A stretch of DNA of 12,618 nucleotides from Alphaproteobacteria bacterium (GTDB lineage Bacteria > Pseudomonadota > Alphaproteobacteria > CACIAM-22H2): positions 1 through 12,618 of the forward strand of contig VGDA01000057.1 of NCBI GenBank assembly GCA_016869915.1, read 5' to 3'. Positions 7,035 to 12,618 of the stretch are shown here, piece by piece. The notes under the pieces were generated by a model. The model had not been told where the DNA came from. It saw only the letters and a list, made by a program, of their open reading frames with translations, and did no database searches. The position numbers and the translations under genes were made by a program. The first letter of the stretch is position 1; the number at the start of each line of letters is the position of its first letter.

Positions 7035-7496
7035 ATGGACCCTGGAATGGAAGAAAACCGACATGCCCCGACGACGCGCCGGGCCCTCCTGCTTGGCCTG
7101 CTGGCATCGGCCCTCGCACCGGGCGCAGTCGCGCGCGCGCAGAGCTTCAGCGACGGGCGGCCGGTCTTCGTGCCGCTCGACCGCATCCTCGTGTCGGTAT
7201 TCAACGGCGAGGTCGTCGACCGCCACGAGATGCTGCTGATGTCGCTCGAGCTCTCGGGCACGGAGGCGGTCACCAAGGTGAAACTCGCGATGCCGCGGCT
7301 GCAGGACGCCTTCACGAAGATCTGGAACCGGGTGGGAACGGCGCCCGGCGCGGCGGAACGCGGGATCGACGTCGCGGCCGGGCGCGCGGCCATGCTGGCC
7401 GCGTGCGACCGCATCCTGGGCACTGGCAACGTGGTGGCCGTCCGCATGCTCGCCCAGTCCAGCCGCAAGGTGAGGCCGCCGGCCGGGCGGAGCTGA
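7035..7496 (+). CDS. Small exported or membrane-anchored protein with FliL-like core, function unknown
   Basis: I do not recognise a named gene. From the ATG at 7035 the product is 153 residues; ATG 7047 (141... shorter by four residues, 149) is equally possible and has GAGGA upstream at 7031-7035. The N-terminus has a twin-arginine pair in TTRRALLLGLLASA (13-26), a hydrophobic stretch and a likely cleavage site after A35 in VARAQS, so it is exported (Tat or Sec) or anchored. The rest (VFVPLDRILVSVFNGE, then LLMSLELSG, then MPRLQDAFTKIW, then a helix and NVVAVRMLAQ) follows the strand/helix pattern of the FliL C-terminal domain, seen by eye only. No flagellar gene is nearby. It follows thiL by 37 bases on the same strand. 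The FliL relation is an inference of modest strength; that it is a real gene is well supported by frame, signal and context. Confidence 0.75.
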   Translation: MDPGMEENRHAPTTRRALLLGLLASALAPGAVARAQSFSDGRPVFVPLDRILVSVFNGEVVDRHEMLLMSLELSGTEAVTKVKLAMPRLQDAFTKIWNRVGTAPGAAERGIDVAAGRAAMLAACDRILGTGNVVAVRMLAQSSRKVRPPAGRS

Positions 7497-7550
7497 GCCC
7501 GCCCTGGGCGATTGCGCCGGCGCGGCGGCGCATGCCACAAGGCCTTCGCG

Positions 7551-8753
7551 ATGAAGGAAGCGAACAACGCGCCGGACGCGACGCGGCGCAACGTGCTGCT
7601 GCTGGCGATCTGCCACGGCCTCACCGGGATCGGCAACACGACGATGATCGTGGAATCCGCGCTCGTCGGGCACATGCTGGCCGACAACAAGCTGCTGGCG
7701 ACGGTGCCTCTGGGCCTCATGCATCTCGCGGTCATGCTGGCGGCGTTCCCAGCCTCGATGCTGATGCAGCGCATCGGCCGGCGTGCCGGCTTCTCCATCG
7801 GAGCGGTCGCGGGCCTCCTCGGCACGCTGATCTGCGTCCAGGCGATCGTCGCCGGCTCCTTCTGGCTGTTCTGCGCCGGGACCTTCGTGAACGGCATCTA
7901 TAACGGCTTCGCGACGTTCTACCGCTTCGCGGCCGCCGACGGGGCGCGGCCCGAATGGAAGAGCCGCGCGATCAGCTACGTGCTCGCCGGTGGGGTCCTT
8001 GCGGCCGTCCTCGGGCCGGAGATGGCCAAGCGGACGACCGACCTGATGTCGCCCTACACCTTCGCGGGTTCCTTCGCGGCGCTCGCCGCGACGTCGGTGC
8101 TCGCCTTCTTCCTGATCCAGTTCCTGCGCATCCCCCCGGCGCGCGTCGAGCGCGGGGAGGCGGCTGCGCGCCCGCTCGCCGAGATCGCGGCCCAGCCGGT
8201 GTTCCTCGTCGCCGTCTCGAGCGCGATGATCGCCTACGGGGTGATGAACTTCGTCATGACCGTGACGCCGCTGGCCATGAGCCTCTGCGGCTTCGGCCAT
8301 GCCGACTCGGCGACGGTCATCCAGTGGCACGCGCTGGCGATGTTCGTTCCTTCCTTCTTCACCGGCGACCTGATCCGACGGTTCGGGGTGGCCCGCGTCA
8401 TGCGCGCGGGCGCGCTCCTGATGCTCGCCTGCATCGCGGTCAACATGACGGGGCAGGGCTATGCCCAGTTCTTCTCGTCCCTGCTGCTGCTCGGCCTCGG
8501 CTGGAACTTCCTCTTCGTCGGGGGCACGACGCTCGTGACGGAGAGCTACCGGCCGGCGGAAAGGGCGCGGGTGCAGGCGCTGAACGACCTCCTCGTCTTC
8601 GGCACCGTGGCGACCACGGCCATGTCTTCTGGCGTCGTCCACGGGTTCGCGGGCTGGGCCTGGATCAACCTCGCCTGCATCCCGTTCCTCGTGGCGTCGC
8701 TGGCGGCGGTCACGTGGCTCGCCGCCAGGCGTGCGGCGGCACCTGCCGCATGA
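7551..8753 (+). CDS. Major facilitator superfamily transporter, substrate unknown
   Basis: The 400-residue product is an inner-membrane secondary transporter with about 12 hydrophobic helices in two halves. A variant of MFS motif A lies in the loop after TM2 (SMLMQRIGRRAG, 69-80), and the equivalent loop in the second half reads GDLIRRFGVARV. A mostly hydrophilic linker with PPARVERGEAA separates the halves. I chose the ATG at 7551, which has AAGG at 7539-7542; an in-frame TTG at 7512 would add 13 basic residues. It lies 54 bases after the small exported protein and 115 before hppA, so it may be the last gene of the run that starts at rpiB or earlier. The neighbours make a cofactor-related substrate possible, but the sequence alone does not show it. 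Confidence 0.88.
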   Translation: MKEANNAPDATRRNVLLLAICHGLTGIGNTTMIVESALVGHMLADNKLLATVPLGLMHLAVMLAAFPASMLMQRIGRRAGFSIGAVAGLLGTLICVQAIVAGSFWLFCAGTFVNGIYNGFATFYRFAAADGARPEWKSRAISYVLAGGVLAAVLGPEMAKRTTDLMSPYTFAGSFAALAATSVLAFFLIQFLRIPPARVERGEAAARPLAEIAAQPVFLVAVSSAMIAYGVMNFVMTVTPLAMSLCGFGHADSATVIQWHALAMFVPSFFTGDLIRRFGVARVMRAGALLMLACIAVNMTGQGYAQFFSSLLLLGLGWNFLFVGGTTLVTESYRPAERARVQALNDLLVFGTVATTAMSSGVVHGFAGWAWINLACIPFLVASLAAVTWLAARRAAAPAA

Positions 8754-8769
8754 GGCGTCCCCGGCCGCC

Positions 8770-8798
8770 TTGCGATGCCCGGGGGCTTTGCGTATGTT
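8770..8798 (+). promoter_or_regulatory. Candidate sigma-70-type promoter for hppA
   Basis: In the 115-base gap before hppA, TTGCGA (8770-8775) and TATGTT (8793-8798) are separated by 17 bases, and each matches four of six consensus positions. The spacing is ideal and the local drop in GC supports it. The transcript would carry a leader of roughly 60 bases including the hairpin at 8818-8835. Confidence 0.45.
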
Positions 8799-8817
8799 CC
8801 GCGCCGTTTTCGGCAAG

Positions 8818-8835
8818 GGGCCGGCTAACCGGCCC
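8818..8835 (+). repeat. Perfect 7-bp hairpin in the hppA leader
   Basis: GGGCCGG (8818-8824), loop CTAA, CCGGCCC (8829-8835) forms a perfect GC stem 33 bases upstream of the hppA start. The following bases (GTCCCAAATCAATAAATC) are A-rich rather than a T run, so it is a poor terminator for the MFS gene. It may instead protect or regulate the hppA mRNA. The unpaired AT-rich stretch after it leaves the GAGG ribosome site at 8857-8860 open. Confidence 0.45.
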
Positions 8836-8868
8836 GTCCCAAATCAATAAATCGTCGAGGCAGTCCCC

Positions 8869-10968
<2,100 letters not shown>

Positions 10969-10978
10969 CGCGGGACGG

Positions 10979-10998
10979 GGCGGGCCGCGAGGCCCGCC
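10979..10998. repeat. Perfect 8-bp hairpin just after hppA
   Basis: GGCGGGCC (10979-10986), loop GCGA (a GNRA-type tetraloop), GGCCCGCC (10991-10998) lies 10 bases after the hppA stop. There is no T run beside it, so it more likely stabilises the 3' end of the mRNA or assists the terminator 16 bases further on than ends transcription alone. Confidence 0.55.
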
Positions 10999-11014
10999 TG
11001 CCGCGAAGGAAGAG

Positions 11015-11051
11015 GGCCCCGGAGGCGTCAGCCTCCGGGGCCTCGTTCTTT
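11015..11051. terminator. Probable bidirectional intrinsic terminator between hppA and bamE
   Basis: GGCCCCGGAGGC (11015-11026), loop GTCA, GCCTCCGGGGCC (11031-11042) is a perfect 12-bp GC-rich stem followed by TCGTTCTTT. Read on the minus strand, the stem is followed by CTCTTCCTTCG, also pyrimidine and T-rich. It sits between convergent hppA (ends 10968) and bamE (minus strand, stop at 11062), so it probably serves both genes. Confidence 0.85.
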
Positions 11052-11061
11052 CCGAAAGACG

Positions 11062-11586
11062 CTACCTGCGCATCGTCCCGGGGGGCGGGGACTGCGAACC
11101 GCCCGGGACATAGCCGCCCGCGCTGCGGTTGAACTTGCCGACATTCCCGAGTAGCTGCTCGAGGAAGGAAAGCTCCTTCCCCGGCGAAGGGGTGATGCGG
11201 GCGACATGCTGGACGACCTTGCCGTCCGCGAGCTCGAGCCTCTGTATGTTCGAGACGCTGCCCGCCTCGTCGAAGGCGATCGCCACCACCTTCTGCTCGA
11301 GCACCCTCGGCTCGAAGAAGGCGTAGGTTTCCGTGCGACGGCTGATGTAGAGCCATGTCTCGTCGCCGAATATCCCAATGGTCGAGGGCGTGCCGAGCAG
11401 CTCGCGCACGTCCTCCTTCTTCTGCTCGCCCACCTTTATCCGGGCGAGGTTCTCCTCGTCGGGCACGAAGCCCCTGACGTCGATCGTGGCCTGGCAGGCG
11501 CCGAGGCCGGCCGCGAGGGCCACCGCCACGAGGGCAGGCGTGCGCCGGCGCGCGCCGGTCATGCTGGAGCGGGACTGTCCGGCCAT
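11062..11586 (-). CDS. bamE: Outer membrane protein assembly factor BamE (SmpA/OmlA family lipoprotein)
   Basis: BamE is an outer-membrane lipoprotein that stabilises the BamA-BamD complex inserting beta-barrel proteins. From the ATG at 11586 the product is 174 residues: a basic start, a hydrophobic stretch and a lipobox LGAC with lipidation at C31. The BamE domain follows, with VRGFVPDEENLARIKVGEQ, DVRELLGTPST (59-69), GDETWLYISRRTETYAF (74-90) and VAIAFDEAGSV, typical of alphaproteobacterial OmlA proteins. The C-terminal tail beyond about 150 is Gly/Pro-rich. GAGAGG at 11593-11598 is 6 bases before the chosen start; ATG 11562 lacks a ribosome site, and the longer frame to 11721 would run into the divergent gene. 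It is transcribed towards hppA and divergently from the chaperone gene. Confidence 0.93.
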   Translation of the reverse strand: MAGQSRSSMTGARRRTPALVAVALAAGLGACQATIDVRGFVPDEENLARIKVGEQKKEDVRELLGTPSTIGIFGDETWLYISRRTETYAFFEPRVLEQKVVAIAFDEAGSVSNIQRLELADGKVVQHVARITPSPGKELSFLEQLLGNVGKFNRSAGGYVPGGSQSPPPGTMRR

Positions 11587-11664
11587 CGCTTGCCTCTCGT
11601 TGCGTCCGGGGATCGGGCTTGCGGCAGTGGTCGCGGCGCCACTAGAACGCGCCATCGACGCCGC

Positions 11665-11693
11665 TAGATGCTCTCGCATGGTGGCACAGTCAA
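11665..11693 (-). promoter_or_regulatory. Weak candidate promoter for bamE
   Basis: On the minus strand, TTGACT (11693-11688) matches five of six -35 positions. At 17 bases spacing the -10 is only CATCTA; at 19 bases it is TCTAGC. The -35 is good and the -10 poor, so this is tentative. The gap between the divergent starts is 120 bases and holds nothing else clear apart from a poor plus-strand candidate (TTGCGG 11619-11624, TAGAAC 11643-11648). Confidence 0.3.
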
Positions 11694-11706
11694 TCGGTCG
11701 AGGTCC

Positions 11707-12264
11707 ATGAAGCTCCCCCAATCCCTGGCGCGCTGGTTCGCGGGCGGGCGTGCCCGAGGCGAGGCCGAGGCGCTCTATGCGGCGCTAGCCGCGCAGGCGC
11801 GTCGCCCGGAGCCGTTCAGCGAGCTCGGCGTCCCGGATAGCCTGGACGGCCGCTTCGACGCGCTTTGCCTGCACATGTTCCTCGTCGTGCGTCGCCTCGC
11901 GCGCGATGGCGAGCGGGGGGCGGGGCTCGCGCAGGACCTCTACGACTCGATGTTCGCCGACATGGACCGGACGCTGCGGGAGATGGGGGTCGGCGACCTC
12001 GGCATCGGCAAGCGCGTGACGCAGATGGCGGAGGGCCTCATGGGCAGGATCAAGGCCTATGGGGACGGGCTCGACGCCGGGCAGGACCAGCTCCTTGCCG
12101 CCATCGGCCGCAATCTCTTCGCCGGGGCCGCGGCCGCCGACCCGCGCGCCCTCGCGCGAGTGGCGTCCTACCTGCGGGCCAGCGACGCCGCGCTCGCCGC
12201 CCAGGATGTCGGCTCGATGCTGGCGGAAGGGCCTCGCTTCGCCGACTGGGGGGCGCTGCCGTGA
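11707..12264 (+). CDS. Ubiquinol-cytochrome c chaperone family protein (CBP3/UQCC1-like)
   Basis: This family is related to mitochondrial Cbp3/UQCC1, which helps assemble cytochrome b into the bc1 complex; a matching role in bacterial respiration is inferred from the family. The 185-residue product shows the hallmarks LYAALAAQARRPEPF, LGVPDSLDGRFDALCLHMFLVVRRL, LYDSMFADMDRTLREMGVGD and IGKRVTQMAEGLMGRIKAY, mostly helical, with no signal peptide. The ATG at 11707 fits the family N-terminus. GAGG lies only 3 bases upstream, so the ribosome site is poorly spaced; an in-frame ATG at 11668 is the alternative. Its stop overlaps the GTG of the DUF177 gene, so the two are coupled. This pair beside bamE is a familiar alphaproteobacterial arrangement. 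Confidence 0.9.
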   Translation: MKLPQSLARWFAGGRARGEAEALYAALAAQARRPEPFSELGVPDSLDGRFDALCLHMFLVVRRLARDGERGAGLAQDLYDSMFADMDRTLREMGVGDLGIGKRVTQMAEGLMGRIKAYGDGLDAGQDQLLAAIGRNLFAGAAAADPRALARVASYLRASDAALAAQDVGSMLAEGPRFADWGALP

Positions 12265-12618
12265 CCCAGGGGCAGGAGATCACGCCCGTCGAGTTCCCGC
12301 GGCCGGTCGTCGCGGACGAGCGCCGCGGCCGCGTCCGCTTCGCCGTGGAGGCCGGGGAGGCCGAGCGCGCGGCCCTGGCCCGCCGGTTCTCCCTTCCCGG
12401 GATCGGAAGGCTGGCCTGCTCCGGGACGCTTTCCCCGGGTGCAGGCGGGCGGTGGCGCCTCAGGGCCCGGCTCGACGCTGAGGTGACGCGGATATGCGTC
12501 GTGTCGCTCGAGCCATTCGCGGCGCGGGTCGAGGAGGAGTTCGAGATCCGGTTCGCCGCGCCGGCGGATGGCGACGGCGAGGCGGAACTCGACATCGGCG
12601 CCGAGGACGACGAGCCCC
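12261..12618 (+). CDS. DUF177 (YceD-like) protein, 3' truncated by window
   Basis: The frame opens with a GTG that overlaps the preceding stop as GTGA and stays open to the window end (119 complete codons). The start, EITPVEFPRPVVADE, and the later stretch LRARLDAEVTRICVVSLEPF (about 71-90), followed by an acidic region rich in Glu and Asp, match the DUF177/YceD pattern, including the conserved Cys before the SLEPF block. In E. coli, YceD is linked to 23S rRNA accumulation; the biochemical role is unclear. In alphaproteobacteria this gene is commonly followed by plsX and fabH, which would lie just beyond the window. Seen directly: the frame and motif. Inferred: family identity and downstream genes. 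Confidence 0.85.
   Translation, partial: MTQGQEITPVEFPRPVVADERRGRVRFAVEAGEAERAALARRFSLPGIGRLACSGTLSPGAGGRWRLRARLDAEVTRICVVSLEPFAARVEEEFEIRFAAPADGDGEAELDIGAEDDEP

Noticed and set aside
7005..8816. 603-codon minus-strand open frame opposite the exported protein and MFS genes
   Set aside because: Composition is dominated by Arg, His, Glu and Gly with no domain; it is antisense to two genes with clear signal and membrane features.
11587..11721. Longer bamE start at 11721
   Set aside because: It would bury the signal peptide behind 45 unrelated residues and overlap the divergent gene; the ATG at 11586 has a well-placed GAGAGG.

Overview
This window reads as a chromosomal housekeeping block from a very GC-rich alphaproteobacterium (roughly 70% GC by eye, with third codon positions nearly all G or C). 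The gene order glyA-nrdR-ribD-ribE-ribB-ribH-nusB-thiL, an H+-pumping pyrophosphatase, an OmlA-type BamE next to a mitochondrial-CBP3-like ubiquinol-cytochrome c chaperone, and a following DUF177 gene are typical of Alphaproteobacteria. Rhodospirillales or a neighbouring order is a reasonable guess, but the sequence does not settle it. I see no insertion sequence, phage gene, CRISPR array, tRNA or rRNA.

Region 1 (1-7496) is one tightly packed plus-strand run, with gaps of 5 to 37 bases or overlaps of 4 to 41 bases. It starts with the C-terminal part of rpiB, then glyA (one-carbon metabolism) and nrdR (repressor of ribonucleotide reductase genes). The riboflavin genes follow: ribD, ribE, a ribB fused to a degenerate RibA-like domain, and ribH. 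Next come nusB (antitermination), thiL (thiamine monophosphate kinase) and a small exported protein with a FliL-like core. Together these genes supply C1 units, deoxynucleotide control, flavin and thiamine cofactors. GTP cyclohydrolase II, the first riboflavin enzyme, is not encoded here in active form.

Region 2 (7551-10968) holds an MFS transporter, a 115-base gap with a promoter candidate and a perfect hairpin, and hppA, which couples pyrophosphate hydrolysis to proton pumping. Sequence motifs predict the K+-independent subclass. Two perfect hairpins end hppA, and the second has T-rich flanks on both strands, so it probably stops both hppA and the convergent bamE.

Region 3 (11062-12618) has bamE on the minus strand. 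Divergent from it is an envelope/respiration pair: a ubiquinol-cytochrome c chaperone overlapping a DUF177 (YceD-like) gene that runs off the end of the window. No intergenic stretch exceeds 120 bases. I found no convincing new multi-gene system. The points most worth a second look are the small FliL-like exported protein with a hairpin over its translation start region, the RibB fusion that has lost its cyclohydrolase residues, and the MFS transporter of unknown substrate at the end of the cofactor cluster.
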